64,000 nucleotides of DNA. Origin: Thermoleophilia bacterium (GTDB lineage: Bacteria; Actinomycetota; Thermoleophilia; UBA2241). A program made the translations under genes and the position numbers. Where the stretch lies: positions 124,001 to 188,000 of the forward strand of contig JAWKKE010000001.1 in the NCBI GenBank assembly GCA_041393415.1, given 5' to 3'. Of this stretch, positions 52,165-61,140 are shown in pieces; the stretch's first letter is position 1; every line of letters starts with the position of its first letter. The notes under the pieces were generated by a model that ran no database searches, was not told the DNA's origin, and saw only the letters and a list, made by a program, of their open reading frames with translations.

Positions 52165-52180
52165 ATACCAGGTAGGGTAT
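52165..52180 (-). promoter_or_regulatory. CsoR/CstR-like operator before the SQR-like gene
   Basis: Read on the minus strand: ATACCC-TACC-TGGTAT, 16 bp with one mismatch in the second arm; the last TAT begins a -10-like TATCTT. It is 46 bp before the SQR-like start. Same layout as at 22102 and 61289. Confidence 0.6.
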
Positions 52181-52194
52181 CAAGAGTGCCCCGA

Positions 52195-53388
52195 CTACAC
52201 AGCGAGCTGCCGCCTCACCTCGTCGAAGATCACGCGCTCCTCGTCGGTCTTCACGACCATGATGCGCGTCGTGGACGTTGACGCCTCGACGAATGCGTCG
52301 CCGCTCGTCGCCTGACGGTTCTCCGATGGGTCAAGCACGAGACCCAGCCCCTCCGCGCCGGCGCAGACCTTCTCCCGCAGTTCCCAGGACTTGACGCCGA
52401 TGTCGTCGGTGAAGACGAGTGCATCGGCGCCACCGAGCAGGAACAGGTAGGCGCCAATGTAGTGACGCAGGCGATGCGCGTAGACCTCGTAGGCGAGCGC
52501 ACATGCGTCGTTGCCGTCGGCGGCGGCGGCGATCACCTCGGCGAGATTCGACGAGTAGCCGCTGACGCCGATCAGTCCCGACTTGCTGTTGAGGAGCGTG
52601 CCGACCTCGTCCGGGGTGTAGCCGGCTCGGATGAGCGCCAGCACGACCTCCGCATCGATGTCGCCGCTACGCGTCGACATCACCAGGCCCTGCAGCGGAG
52701 AGTAGCCCATCGAGGTGTCCTGCGACCGGCCCTCGGCGAAGGCGCAGACGCTGGACCCGCCGGTGCCGAGGTGGCACATGATCAGCCTCACCTGATCGAC
52801 CGGCTTCCCCAGAAGTTCCGCCGTACGGGCGCTGACGTACTGATATGAAAGGCCGTGGAACCCGTACTTGCGCAAGCTGTGATCGCGCGCCAACTCACGC
52901 GGTATCGCGTACTCCCGTGCCGCAGGCGGCATCGCCGCGTGAAAGGCCGTGTCGAAGACGGCGTACTGTGCGACACCGGGCAACCGCTCGAGGCACACCT
53001 CGATGACGCTGAACGAGTTGGGGTTGTGGATCGGCGCCAGAGGCAGCGTCGCGCGCAACTCCGCAAGCGCCTCGTCGTCGATCCTCGTCGTCTCCGTAAA
53101 CCGGTCGCCGCCGTGCACGAAGCGATGGCCGACCGCGTCGATGGCGACACCATGGGCGCTCAGAATCGCCAGCACCTCGTGAGCGGCGGCACGGTGAGTC
53201 TCCATCGTGGCGGGCTGCTGCCCGCTCTGCCCGCCGATCGTCCAGTCGACGACGGAGGCCGCTTGCGTCGCCGTCGCCACATTCTTCGCTTTCCCCGCAG
53301 CGACGACCTTGCGTCCCCCGTCCGCCTCCGCCGCGAAGACGCCGAAGCCGAGCGACGAGCTGCCGCAATTGATAATGAGTGTGTTCAT
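52195..53388 (-). CDS. Divergent acetate-kinase-like protein
   Basis: A 397-residue member of the acetate/propionate kinase family (ASKHA fold), which normally makes acyl phosphate and ADP from acid and ATP, or ATP in the reverse direction. NTLIINCGSSSLGFGVF, HRFVHGGDRF, FDTAFHAAMP, KYGFHGLSYQYV and STRSGDIDA are clear family blocks. Several normally invariant residues differ: Lys in the first motif is Gly14, the Asn of HLGNGAS is Thr209 (HLGTGGSS), and TGGIGEN is TDDIGVK (327-333). The protein may have changed substrate or lost activity. ATG 53388 is preceded by GGGGGG. The SQR-like gene follows on the same strand after the operator. Confidence 0.85.
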   Translation of the reverse strand: MNTLIINCGSSSLGFGVFAAEADGGRKVVAAGKAKNVATATQAASVVDWTIGGQSGQQPATMETHRAAAHEVLAILSAHGVAIDAVGHRFVHGGDRFTETTRIDDEALAELRATLPLAPIHNPNSFSVIEVCLERLPGVAQYAVFDTAFHAAMPPAAREYAIPRELARDHSLRKYGFHGLSYQYVSARTAELLGKPVDQVRLIMCHLGTGGSSVCAFAEGRSQDTSMGYSPLQGLVMSTRSGDIDAEVVLALIRAGYTPDEVGTLLNSKSGLIGVSGYSSNLAEVIAAAADGNDACALAYEVYAHRLRHYIGAYLFLLGGADALVFTDDIGVKSWELREKVCAGAEGLGLVLDPSENRQATSGDAFVEASTSTTRIMVVKTDEERVIFDEVRRQLAV

Positions 53389-53473
53389 CGCGGTCCCCCC
53401 TGGTCCCCACCTTGCCGGCACTCTCACGCCTCATGTCTGGCCCACGTCGGAGCCGATGTCTGCTGCTACGGTT

Positions 53474-53596
53474 TCACGATCGCGGCGATGGTCCATCGAG
53501 CCCACGAAACTGCACGGCAGCGACACCGAAGAGGATGCTCGCGGCAACGAACACGACGATCGCCGCGAGGAGTGAAGAGAGAGCCCTGTGCAGCAC
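53474..53596 (-). CDS. Small single-pass membrane protein, 40 residues
   Basis: A 40-residue frame starting at GTG 53596 with GGAG five bases upstream. One strong transmembrane segment spans most of it (LLAAIVVFVAASILFGVAAV), with a short polar end, QFRGLDGPSPRS. It lies 85 bp before the acetate-kinase-like gene on the same strand. The family is not recognised; small hydrophobic proteins of this kind are easily missed. Confidence 0.5.
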   Translation of the reverse strand: MLHRALSSLLAAIVVFVAASILFGVAAVQFRGLDGPSPRS

Positions 53597-53865
53597 TCCG
53601 ATCGACTCCGACTTCCTTGAGTAGACACGTTCGCACCTTCAACTCAGGGTAGCACTGTGCTGCCGGCGCGAGCGACCGGAGCCGGGCGACCGCGGCTGCA
53701 CGCTCCCGAGGGTGGCACCATTCACAGCAGACACATAGAATGCCAACTGCCTACACCGCCGACGGCGCCGCACAGAGCTCGCGCCGTCCGGCCGTCGTAC
53801 AACCCCCCATACCGGACCAGGTCGTGGCGTGCCGCGTCACGGCAAGCAACAGATGGGAGGCGCCG

Positions 53866-54369
53866 ATGAAGAAGGCCCTCACTCTCACCCTCCTCCTGGC
53901 CACCTTGACGCTGCTCCTCGCGCCCGCTGTGACCCAGGCGGCGACGCCGACTTCGACCGAGAAGCAGGTGATTCGCCTGGTCAACAAGGAACGCACCAAG
54001 CGCGGCCTTGCTCCAGTGCGCTTCAACACGAAGCTTACCGTCGCCGCCCGCGCTCACTCCCGCGAGATGGCCCGCCGCCAGACGCTCACCCATCGCAGCG
54101 CCAACGGCGACAGCGTCGCCACGCGCCTCATCTCATACAGCTACACACGCAGCAGTTGCCGGTACTGGGCCGTCGGTGAAAACATCGCCTGCGCCCGCAC
54201 CTCGAGTCTTCTCTCCACTCCACAAGGAGTGGTGTATCAATGGATGCACAGCAGCGCGCACCGCGCCGTCATCCTCAAGAGCACGTTCCGCGACGTCGGC
54301 GTCGGCATCGCCACCTCCAGCAACGGCGTCCGCTACTTCACTCTCGACATGGGTCGCCGGATCCGCTAG
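53866..54369 (+). CDS. Secreted CAP/SCP-domain protein
   Basis: A 167-residue exported protein: signal peptide (MKKALTLTLLLATLTLLLAP, cleavage near TQAA) and a CAP domain (cysteine-rich secretory/PR-1 fold). Family blocks are VIRLVNKERTKRGLAPVRFN, AARAHSREMARRQTLTHRS, AVGENIACA, VVYQWMHSSAHRAVILKSTF, and DVGVGIATSS. The CAP cavity His and Glu (THRS, VGEN) are kept. Bacterial CAP proteins are extracellular with unclear function, some linked to cell-wall or lipid binding. ATG 53866 has GGGAGG upstream. A strong terminator follows. Confidence 0.92.
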   Translation: MKKALTLTLLLATLTLLLAPAVTQAATPTSTEKQVIRLVNKERTKRGLAPVRFNTKLTVAARAHSREMARRQTLTHRSANGDSVATRLISYSYTRSSCRYWAVGENIACARTSSLLSTPQGVVYQWMHSSAHRAVILKSTFRDVGVGIATSSNGVRYFTLDMGRRIR

Positions 54370-54435
54370 ACCCACCCAAGGAGCCGGTGCCGCGCGCCAG
54401 CGGCGGAATCGGCCGCAGCGAAGGCGAGACACGAG

Positions 54436-54466
54436 AAAGGGGGGCCGGCTGGGCCGGCCCCCCTTT
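54436..54466. terminator. Bidirectional Rho-independent terminator
   Basis: Perfect 14-bp stem, AAAGGGGGGCCGGC (54436-54449) with GCCGGCCCCCCTTT (54453-54466), loop TGG, followed by GCTCTTTCC. The A/T flanks make it work in both directions, between the CAP gene and ilvN. Confidence 0.88.
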
Positions 54467-54522
54467 GCTCTTTCCGTATGCAATGCGGGCCGCATAGAGC
54501 GCTGCCCCGAGCTGAGTGCGCC

Positions 54523-55002
54523 TCAGCCGCGCCCCCGGCCGATGGCGATCGTGCCGGTGCGCACGACCTCGAGAATACCGAGCGGCTTCATGAGCTCAAG
54601 GAGCGCCTCGACCTTGTCGGCGGTGCCCACCACCCGAAGCGTGACGTGACGGCGATCGACGTCGACGATCTTAGCCTTGAAGATCTCGGCGATCTGTAGC
54701 ACCTCGGTACGCTTTTCACCCTCGCCGGCGACCTTGACGAGCAGCAGTTCGGCTTCGTACGAGCTCGAAGGATCGAGGTCGCGGATCTTGATCACATTGA
54801 TCAGCTTGTGGAGTTGCTTGGTGACCTGGTCAACAGGGTGCGCGTCGGCATCGATCGTGATCGTGATGCGTGAGAGAGCCGGGTCTTCGGAGCTGCCCAC
54901 AGCGAGACTCTCGATGTTGAATCCGCGGCGGGCGAAGAGGCCCGCGACTCGCGTGAGCACACCCGGTTTGTCTTCGACGAGGATGGAGAGCGTGTGCTTC
55001 AT
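54523..55002 (-). CDS. ilvN: Acetolactate synthase small (regulatory) subunit
   Basis: A 159-residue regulatory subunit with an N-terminal ACT domain (HTLSILVEDKPGVLTRVAGL, FARRGFNIESLAVG) and the typical C-terminal half (AELLLVKVAGEGEKRTEVLQ, IVDVDRRHVTLRVVGT). It binds valine and confers feedback inhibition on IlvB. ATG 55002 overlaps the ilvB stop by 4 bp (ATGA), and GGGAGGAAG lies upstream. It is the last gene of ilvD-ilvB-ilvN. Confidence 0.96.
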   Translation of the reverse strand: MKHTLSILVEDKPGVLTRVAGLFARRGFNIESLAVGSSEDPALSRITITIDADAHPVDQVTKQLHKLINVIKIRDLDPSSSYEAELLLVKVAGEGEKRTEVLQIAEIFKAKIVDVDRRHVTLRVVGTADKVEALLELMKPLGILEVVRTGTIAIGRGRG

Positions 55003-56723
55003 GACTTCCTCCCGCCCTTCGGGTGGCCGCCAATCATCTCGGTGATCTCCTTGCCGGCCGGGACCATCGGGTAGACGTTCTCCTCCTGTGCCACACGGAA
55101 GTCGATGACGGCGGGGCGCCCGCTGGCGATGGCCTCCTGCAGGGCGGGCGCCACGTCTTCTTTGGTGTCCACGCGCAGACCGAGGGCGCCGAACGCCTCA
55201 GCCAGCTTGGCGAAGTCTGGCTGCACCTCGATGCAGGTCTGCGAGTAGCGCTTGTGCCAGAAGAGGTCTTGCCATTGGCGCACCATGCCGAGGTACTTGT
55301 TGTTGAGGATGCAGGTAACCACGGGGACGTCGTAGTTCACCGCGGTCGCCATCTCTTGCATCGTCATCTGGAAGCCACCGTCGCCACAGATGTTGACGAC
55401 CGTCGCCTCAGGGCGGGCAACCTTGGCCCCGATCGCCGCCGGCAGACCGAAGCCCATGGTGCCCAAACCGCCGGAGCTGATCCACTGACGCGGCTTGGTG
55501 AACGTGTAGTACTGCGTCGTCCACATCTGGTGCTGACCCACGTCCGTGCAGACGACGGCATCGTGGTTGGTGAGGCGATCGATTTCTTCGATCACGAACT
55601 GCGGCGCCAGGCTGCCGTCGGCAGGATCCTCGTAATGCATCGGGTAGGTCTCTTTGCGATCGGCGATGCGCGCCAGCCATTCGGCGCTGCGCTCCGGACT
55701 CCATTCCAGACCGTCTAGCTCCTTGACCAGCCCGGCGGCGACCGACTTGGCGTCGCCCACGATAGGCACGAGAGGGACGATGTTCTTACCCACCTCGGCT
55801 GGATCGATGTCGGCGTGGATGACCTTGGCGTGCGGCGCGAAGGCCGAGAGCTTGCCGGTGACGCGATCGTCGAAGCGCGCGCCGATGGCAATGATGAGGT
55901 CGCACTCATGCAGCGCGTAGTTCGCCGTCACGGTGCCGTGCATGCCGAGCATGCCCATGCTGAGCTCGTGCGTCTCGGGGAACGAACCGAGACCCATGAA
56001 GGTGGTGGCCACCGGCAGACGACGCAGCTCGGCGAGCTGAAGGATCTGGGCGGCGGCGCCGGAGGCGATAGCGCCGCCCCCGATGTACAGCACCGGCCGC
56101 TCAGCCTCGTTGATGAGCTTCGCGGCCGCCTTGATCTGCTTGATGTGCGGCTGCATGGTGGGCTTGTAGCCAGGCAGGTCGATCTTGCCCGGAGTGGAGT
56201 ACTCCACCTCGCCGAGGGCCGTATCGACCGGCACGTCGATGACGACAGGGCCGGGCCGTCCCGTGGAGGCGATATAGACGGCCTCGTGCAGCACCTGCGG
56301 CAGATCGGCCGAGTTCTTGACCAGATACGAGTGCTTGACGATCGGCAGCGTGATGCCGGTGACGTCCGCCTCTTGGAACGCATCGGTGCCGATGAGGTCG
56401 CTGCGCACCTGCCAGGTGATGGCGACCATCGGGATGGAGTCGAGATACGCGTTGGCGATGCCGGTGGTGAGGTTGGTCGCGCCCGGACCACTGGTAGCGG
56501 TGCAGACGCCGACTCGACCGGTAGCGCGAGCGTAGCCGTCGGCCGCGTGCGCCGCTCCTTGTTCGTGGCGCACGAGCACATGGCGCAGCTTCTTGGCATC
56601 GTAGAGTGCATCGTAGAACGGAATGGCAACCCCGCCGGGGAAGCCGAAGATGGTGTCGACGCCCTCGTTCTCGAGGGCTTGCACAAGCGCTTGCGCGCCT
56701 CTCATTCTCTTCTCGGGTGTCAT
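54999..56723 (-). CDS. ilvB: Acetolactate synthase large (catalytic) subunit
   Basis: A 574-residue thiamine-diphosphate- and FAD-dependent enzyme that condenses two pyruvates (or pyruvate and 2-oxobutyrate) to acetolactate (or acetohydroxybutyrate). Glu in VLVRHEQGAAHAADGYA activates ThDP; VAITWQV, GTDAFQEADVTGIT and MGLGSFPETH are family blocks; GDGGFQMTMQEMATA with NNKYLGMVRQWQ is the ThDP-Mg motif. ATG 56723 overlaps the ilvD stop by 4 bp, and the ilvN start overlaps its own stop. The frame is open further upstream, but that is antisense to ilvD. Confidence 0.97.
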   Translation of the reverse strand: MTPEKRMRGAQALVQALENEGVDTIFGFPGGVAIPFYDALYDAKKLRHVLVRHEQGAAHAADGYARATGRVGVCTATSGPGATNLTTGIANAYLDSIPMVAITWQVRSDLIGTDAFQEADVTGITLPIVKHSYLVKNSADLPQVLHEAVYIASTGRPGPVVIDVPVDTALGEVEYSTPGKIDLPGYKPTMQPHIKQIKAAAKLINEAERPVLYIGGGAIASGAAAQILQLAELRRLPVATTFMGLGSFPETHELSMGMLGMHGTVTANYALHECDLIIAIGARFDDRVTGKLSAFAPHAKVIHADIDPAEVGKNIVPLVPIVGDAKSVAAGLVKELDGLEWSPERSAEWLARIADRKETYPMHYEDPADGSLAPQFVIEEIDRLTNHDAVVCTDVGQHQMWTTQYYTFTKPRQWISSGGLGTMGFGLPAAIGAKVARPEATVVNICGDGGFQMTMQEMATAVNYDVPVVTCILNNKYLGMVRQWQDLFWHKRYSQTCIEVQPDFAKLAEAFGALGLRVDTKEDVAPALQEAIASGRPAVIDFRVAQEENVYPMVPAGKEITEMIGGHPKGGRKS

Positions 56724-58381
56724 TGCAGCACAGCTCCCTTCTCCGCGCCGGAGACGAGTTTGACGTAACGGGCGAGATAGCCGGTTACGCCGTCGCGCGG
56801 CGGAATGGGCGGCTGTGCCGCCCGACGCCGCGCGATCTCGTCCTCCGTAACTTCGAGAGTGAGTGTGCGTGCGGGAATGTCGATGCTGATCGTGTCGCCC
56901 TCTTTGACGAGGCCGATGGCGCCGCCGGCGTGCGCCTCGGGCGACACGTGGCCGATGGCGGCCCCGCGGGTCGCGCCACTGAAGCGCCCGTCGGTGATGA
57001 GCGCCACTTCGGCGCCGAGACCTTGCCCGGAGAGCATCGAGGTTGCGCTCAGCATCTCGGGCATTCCGGGTGCGCCCTTCGGGCCTTCGTTGCGGATGAC
57101 GACCACCGAGCCGCTCGGGATCTGCCGTGCGGCGATGGCGGCCACTGCATCCTTTTCGCTCTCGAAGACCCGCGCGGGGCCGCTGTGGACGAGCATCTCG
57201 TCGGCCACGGCCCCTTCCTTGACGACCGAACCCTGCGGGGCGAGATTGCCGAAGAGCACGGCCAAGCCCCCGGTGGCATGGTAGGCGCGATCGAGCGGAC
57301 GGATAACGTCGTCGTCGACGACGCGCGCGCGCGCCACCGCCTCGGCGACAGTGCCGCCGGCCACCGAGAGAGCGGAGCCGTCCATGAGGCCGGCGTCGAT
57401 AAGCTGCTTCATGACCGCCTGAATACCGCCGGCCCGGTACAAGTCTTCCATGTGATGCGTGCCGGCCGGCGCGATCTTGCAGATATGCGGCACCTTGGCC
57501 GCGATCTCGTTGATGCGCTCGAGCGGGAAGGCCACGCCCGCCTCGGTGGCGATCGCCGCCAGGTGCAGCACGGTGTTCGTGCTGCAGCCCATGCTGGCGT
57601 CGGCTGCGAGGGCATTGCCGACGCTCACATCGGTAATGAGCTGACGCGGCGTGAGTCCGCGGGCGAGGACGTTCATCACCTGCTCGCCCGTATCTTTGGC
57701 GAAGCGGATGCGCTCGCTGTACGGCGCGGGGATGGTGCCGTTGCCGGGCAGCGCCAGACCGAGCACTTCGGCCAGGCTGTTCATGGAGTTGGCTGTAAAC
57801 ATCCCCGAGCACGATCCGCAAGTGGGACACGCACTGCATTCGATCGCCTTGAGGCCCTCGTCGTCGAGCGCGCCCGCCTGATACTGCCCGACCGCCTCGA
57901 AGACGCTGTTCAGGTCGAGCGCCTTGCCGTCCAGGTGGCCGGCCAGCATAGGTCCGCCGCCGACCATGATCGCCGGCACGTCCAGACGCGCCGCCGCCAT
58001 CATCATGCCGGGAATGATCTTGTCGCAGCACGGCACCAGCACGAGTGCATCAAAGGCGTGCGCCATCGTCATTGCTTCAACGGTGTCGGCGATGATCTCG
58101 CGACTGGGCAGCGAGTAGTGCATGCCCTTGTGATTCATGGCGATGCCGTCGCACACACCCATCACGCCGAACTCAAAGGGTGTGCCGCCGGCGCTGCGCA
58201 CGCCGCCCTTGACCGCCTCGACGAGGGTGCGCAGGTGCATGTGACCAGGTACCACCTCACTGAACGAGTTGGCGATGCCGATGAACGGCCGCTCCATCTC
58301 GCTGTCGCTGACGCCGAGGGCGCGCAGCAGCGAGCGGTGCGGGGCACGAGCGATTCCCTGCTTGATCTCGTCGCTTCTCAC
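56720..58381 (-). CDS. ilvD: Dihydroxy-acid dehydratase
   Basis: A 553-residue iron-sulfur enzyme that dehydrates 2,3-dihydroxy acids to the 2-oxo acids of valine, leucine and isoleucine. Cluster ligands are in VLVPCCDKIIPGM and ACPTCGSCSGMFTANSMN; the C-terminal ALITDGRFSGATRGAAIGHV is characteristic. The start is GTG 58381 with AAGGGGTGA seven bases upstream; the longer frame is rejected because homologues begin at RSDEIKQG. A -10-like TATGAT lies at 58464-58469 on the minus strand, giving a leader of about 75 nt. It is first of ilvD-ilvB-ilvN. Confidence 0.97.
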   Translation of the reverse strand: MRSDEIKQGIARAPHRSLLRALGVSDSEMERPFIGIANSFSEVVPGHMHLRTLVEAVKGGVRSAGGTPFEFGVMGVCDGIAMNHKGMHYSLPSREIIADTVEAMTMAHAFDALVLVPCCDKIIPGMMMAAARLDVPAIMVGGGPMLAGHLDGKALDLNSVFEAVGQYQAGALDDEGLKAIECSACPTCGSCSGMFTANSMNSLAEVLGLALPGNGTIPAPYSERIRFAKDTGEQVMNVLARGLTPRQLITDVSVGNALAADASMGCSTNTVLHLAAIATEAGVAFPLERINEIAAKVPHICKIAPAGTHHMEDLYRAGGIQAVMKQLIDAGLMDGSALSVAGGTVAEAVARARVVDDDVIRPLDRAYHATGGLAVLFGNLAPQGSVVKEGAVADEMLVHSGPARVFESEKDAVAAIAARQIPSGSVVVIRNEGPKGAPGMPEMLSATSMLSGQGLGAEVALITDGRFSGATRGAAIGHVSPEAHAGGAIGLVKEGDTISIDIPARTLTLEVTEDEIARRRAAQPPIPPRDGVTGYLARYVKLVSGAEKGAVLQ

Positions 58382-58572
58382 GATCGGTTCACCCCTTCCG
58401 TGCAGACGTGCGGAGCCGGCCGCAAGCATGCGCTGCCGCGCGACCGGCGGCCGTAAAGACGGAATCATACCGGAATTAGTCTGAAAAGCGTATCCCCCCA
58501 CGCGTCCACCATTGAGGGCCCTCCAGGCGCCGCTGACGCCCCCGCTGCGACCGCTAGCCGACGAGTCATCGC

Positions 58573-58598
58573 CACGATAGTGATGTATCTCTATCGTG
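58573..58598. promoter_or_regulatory. 26-bp inverted repeat, candidate operator
   Basis: CACGATAG (58573-58580), TGATGTATCT, CTATCGTG (58591-58598): perfect 8-bp arms with a 10-nt centre, one helical turn apart per half. It lies between ilvD and the divergent DsrK-like gene, 58 bp before the latter start. The regulator is not known. Confidence 0.6.
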
Positions 58599-58656
58599 CT
58601 AATCAGGAATCGCCTGTCTCTGACATGGTCGAGCGCGTCTCTGAAAGGGGGGACTC

Positions 58657-60273
58657 ATGGCCGAGCCCATCATGGAGCGTTTCGTCGCTTCGCTGAAGAA
58701 GAACCTCACCGCCGAGGATGTGGTGAACCTGGAAGCGTGCATGGACTGCAAACTCTGTGGCGAGGCTTGCGCCTGGTACCTGGGCACGGAGGATGAGCAA
58801 CTCCACCCCACGTACAAGACCAACTTCGTGCGCGACGTCTACAAACGCTACCTCACCGCTGAGGGCAAGATCGCCGGCAGACTGGGCCTCATCCCCACGC
58901 CGACGGTTGAAGATCTGCGCGCCCATCAGGAGTTCTTCTGGAAGTGCACCGCCTGCGGTCGCTGTACCCTCGCCTGCCCGGCAGGCATCAGCACGCGCAG
59001 CGTCGTTCGCCTGGCCAGAGCCGCCTACACAGACTCCGGTTTGAGCAACGAGAACCCGACGCTCAACTCGATCATCAACAACCTTGAGACCGTCAATCAC
59101 AGCTTCGGCCTGACGATCCCGCAGATCCTCTCGCGCTTCAGTCTCTTCCTCTGCAGCCGCGACATCGAGTTGCCGGTCGACATCGAGGGCGCCGACACCC
59201 TGTTCGTCTGCCCCTCGGCGGCCAACACCAAGATCCCCGACTACGCGACCAAGGTGATGGAACTGCTCAACGTCGCCCAGGTGAACTACACCGTCTCCAC
59301 TCGCCTCGCCGAGACCGGCACCGAGGCCGACCACATCATCGTCCATCACGAACTGGCGAAGTCGATCCTCGAGGCCTGGGAGGCCGAGGCCGACCGGCTC
59401 GGCGTCAAGCAGGTAATGGTCGCCGAGTGCGGCTGCGACACGCGCTCGCTCTTCTACGAGGCGCACGAACTTCTCGGGCGGCCGTTCAAGTACCCGGTCG
59501 TGCTCTTCGACTCGGTCATCGTCGACGCCATCGACAGCGGCAGCCTACCGATCGAGAAGACCGACAAGGCAGTGACACTGCACGACCCTTGCCACTCCAC
59601 CCGCCTGGCCGGACAGGGCGATATGACACGCGCGCTCCTCGAGCGCTGCTGCACGAATTTCATCGAGATGACCCCCAACCGCGAGTACAACTACTGCTGC
59701 AACGGCGGCGCCGGCGGCATGCGACTGCCGGAGAATACCGAGACACGGCGCCGCGTCTCGAGCCTCAAGGCCAATCAGATCAAGAACACGGGCGCCGACT
59801 ACGTCACCACGCCCTGCGTCGTCTGCATGCTGACTCTCGACGACATCTGCAAGACCTACCAGCTCGGCAAGGCCGCCGAGGGCGAGCGCGCCTCTGTAAT
59901 GGCGTTCGAAGTGGTGTACGAAGCAGCAATGGCAGCGCTCGTCGCTCGCGATGAGACAGATCGCGTGCGTACGCCGCTTCTGCTCAAGAGCCGCACCAAG
60001 AAGTTCCTGCGCGAGCACGCGAGCTCCGGCAAGGTGGTCCAGGTCCTGCAAAGCCCCAACGGCGCGCCGGTGGTCGAGTGGATGGAGAACGACGATGTCG
60101 TGAAGCGCTATCTCGCCGGCCACCCGGAGGCGGTGCGCAAACTGGCGGAATTCAAGGCGGTGAACGCTCGCTGGCAGGAGGACGGTCACGTCATTCACCT
60201 CTGCCCGCACATCGAGCGTCGCGTCCCCGACCTCGTCGATCTCGAGGACGAGTTCGAAGTCATCAACGCCTAG
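58657..60273 (+). CDS. DsrK/HdrD-like iron-sulfur protein
   Basis: A 538-residue soluble or peripheral protein with two N-terminal 4Fe-4S motifs (CMDCKLCGEAC at 28-38; CTACGRCTLACP at 97-108) and two CCG-type regions. The second is complete (DPCHSTRL, YNYCCNGGAGG, TPCVVCMLTL) and should hold the catalytic cluster of heterodisulfide-reductase-like enzymes. The first is degenerate (FVCPSA, no CCG, AECGCD), as in DsrK/TmcB types. Such proteins pass electrons between membrane quinones and a thiol/disulfide partner. It lies 16 bp before a cytochrome-b-like membrane gene. GGGGGGA precedes ATG 58657. Confidence 0.88.
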   Translation: MAEPIMERFVASLKKNLTAEDVVNLEACMDCKLCGEACAWYLGTEDEQLHPTYKTNFVRDVYKRYLTAEGKIAGRLGLIPTPTVEDLRAHQEFFWKCTACGRCTLACPAGISTRSVVRLARAAYTDSGLSNENPTLNSIINNLETVNHSFGLTIPQILSRFSLFLCSRDIELPVDIEGADTLFVCPSAANTKIPDYATKVMELLNVAQVNYTVSTRLAETGTEADHIIVHHELAKSILEAWEAEADRLGVKQVMVAECGCDTRSLFYEAHELLGRPFKYPVVLFDSVIVDAIDSGSLPIEKTDKAVTLHDPCHSTRLAGQGDMTRALLERCCTNFIEMTPNREYNYCCNGGAGGMRLPENTETRRRVSSLKANQIKNTGADYVTTPCVVCMLTLDDICKTYQLGKAAEGERASVMAFEVVYEAAMAALVARDETDRVRTPLLLKSRTKKFLREHASSGKVVQVLQSPNGAPVVEWMENDDVVKRYLAGHPEAVRKLAEFKAVNARWQEDGHVIHLCPHIERRVPDLVDLEDEFEVINA

Positions 60274-60289
60274 CGCGAGAGGAGCGGAC

Positions 60290-61108
60290 GTGCAAACTTT
60301 CCTGAACATCTTCACGCCGATCGCTCTGGCGCTCTTCGCCGTCGGCATCGGCCTGCGACTTGGACGCTGGGCCAAAGCCGTCGTCAAGGGCGGCGGCAGC
60401 CACCGGCGAAACCCGAGCTTCCCCGTCAACTATCAACCGCTCACGATGGTCAAGGGAGCCGTGAATGTGCTTTCCGGCCCCATCACCCACTTCCACCGCA
60501 AGGCCAACCGCACCTGGAGCCGCGGCTATCTGCTGTACCACATCGCCATCATCACTGAGGTCACGGGCTACACGCTTTCGGCGATGATCCTCTTCGCGCG
60601 CATCGCCATGGGCCAAGCCGTGCCCGACGTTGCTCTCGGCGTCTCGCAGAGCGCGAACTACGAACCCGCCAACTTACTCACCGTCGTCTTCGGTAATGGC
60701 GAACCCCTCCAGGCGGAGTTTCTCTTCGGCGGCCTGGCGCCGTACTTCATCGCCCTGACCTGGGTCGCCGTTGGCTTCGCCGTGGTTGGCAATCTCCACC
60801 TCGTCTACACGCTCCTGCGGCGCCGCAACGCAGCCGTCGTCGGCGACATCGACGCAGCCGCCGCCGGAGTACGCATCAAGGGTCGTCTCACCTGGGATCG
60901 ACTCACCGTGCGCCTGCTCATCTTCACCATCATCTGGACCGAGCTTCTGGCCCGCCTCGACATCGTCCCCGGGATCGTCTTCGTACACGCCGCGCTCGGC
61001 CTGGCGCTGTTCACGCTCTTCCCGTTCACTTACCTCTTCCACATGGTCTACAACCTGGTTGCCCTCTACTACTCGGGACGGCGACGTGCCATCCGCGCCG
61101 TGGCCTGA
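60290..61108 (+). CDS. DsrM/NarI-like cytochrome b membrane subunit
   Basis: A 272-residue membrane protein with about six helices, resembling the NarI/DsrM/HdrE-type haem b subunits that exchange electrons with menaquinone. Candidate haem-ligand histidines lie in THFHRKANRTWSRGYLLYHI, NLHLVYTLL, VFVHAALGLALF and YLFHMVYNLV. The partner is the DsrK-like protein encoded just upstream; together they would make a two-subunit membrane thiol/disulfide oxidoreductase. GTG 60290 has AGAGGAG upstream. A 16-bp hairpin ends the operon at 61141-61185. No DsrC, DsrAB, HdrABC or Qmo genes are present in the window. Confidence 0.82.
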   Translation: MQTFLNIFTPIALALFAVGIGLRLGRWAKAVVKGGGSHRRNPSFPVNYQPLTMVKGAVNVLSGPITHFHRKANRTWSRGYLLYHIAIITEVTGYTLSAMILFARIAMGQAVPDVALGVSQSANYEPANLLTVVFGNGEPLQAEFLFGGLAPYFIALTWVAVGFAVVGNLHLVYTLLRRRNAAVVGDIDAAAAGVRIKGRLTWDRLTVRLLIFTIIWTELLARLDIVPGIVFVHAALGLALFTLFPFTYLFHMVYNLVALYYSGRRRAIRAVA

Positions 61109-61140
61109 GAGCCATACCTTCACAGCCGGCGGCAACGCGT

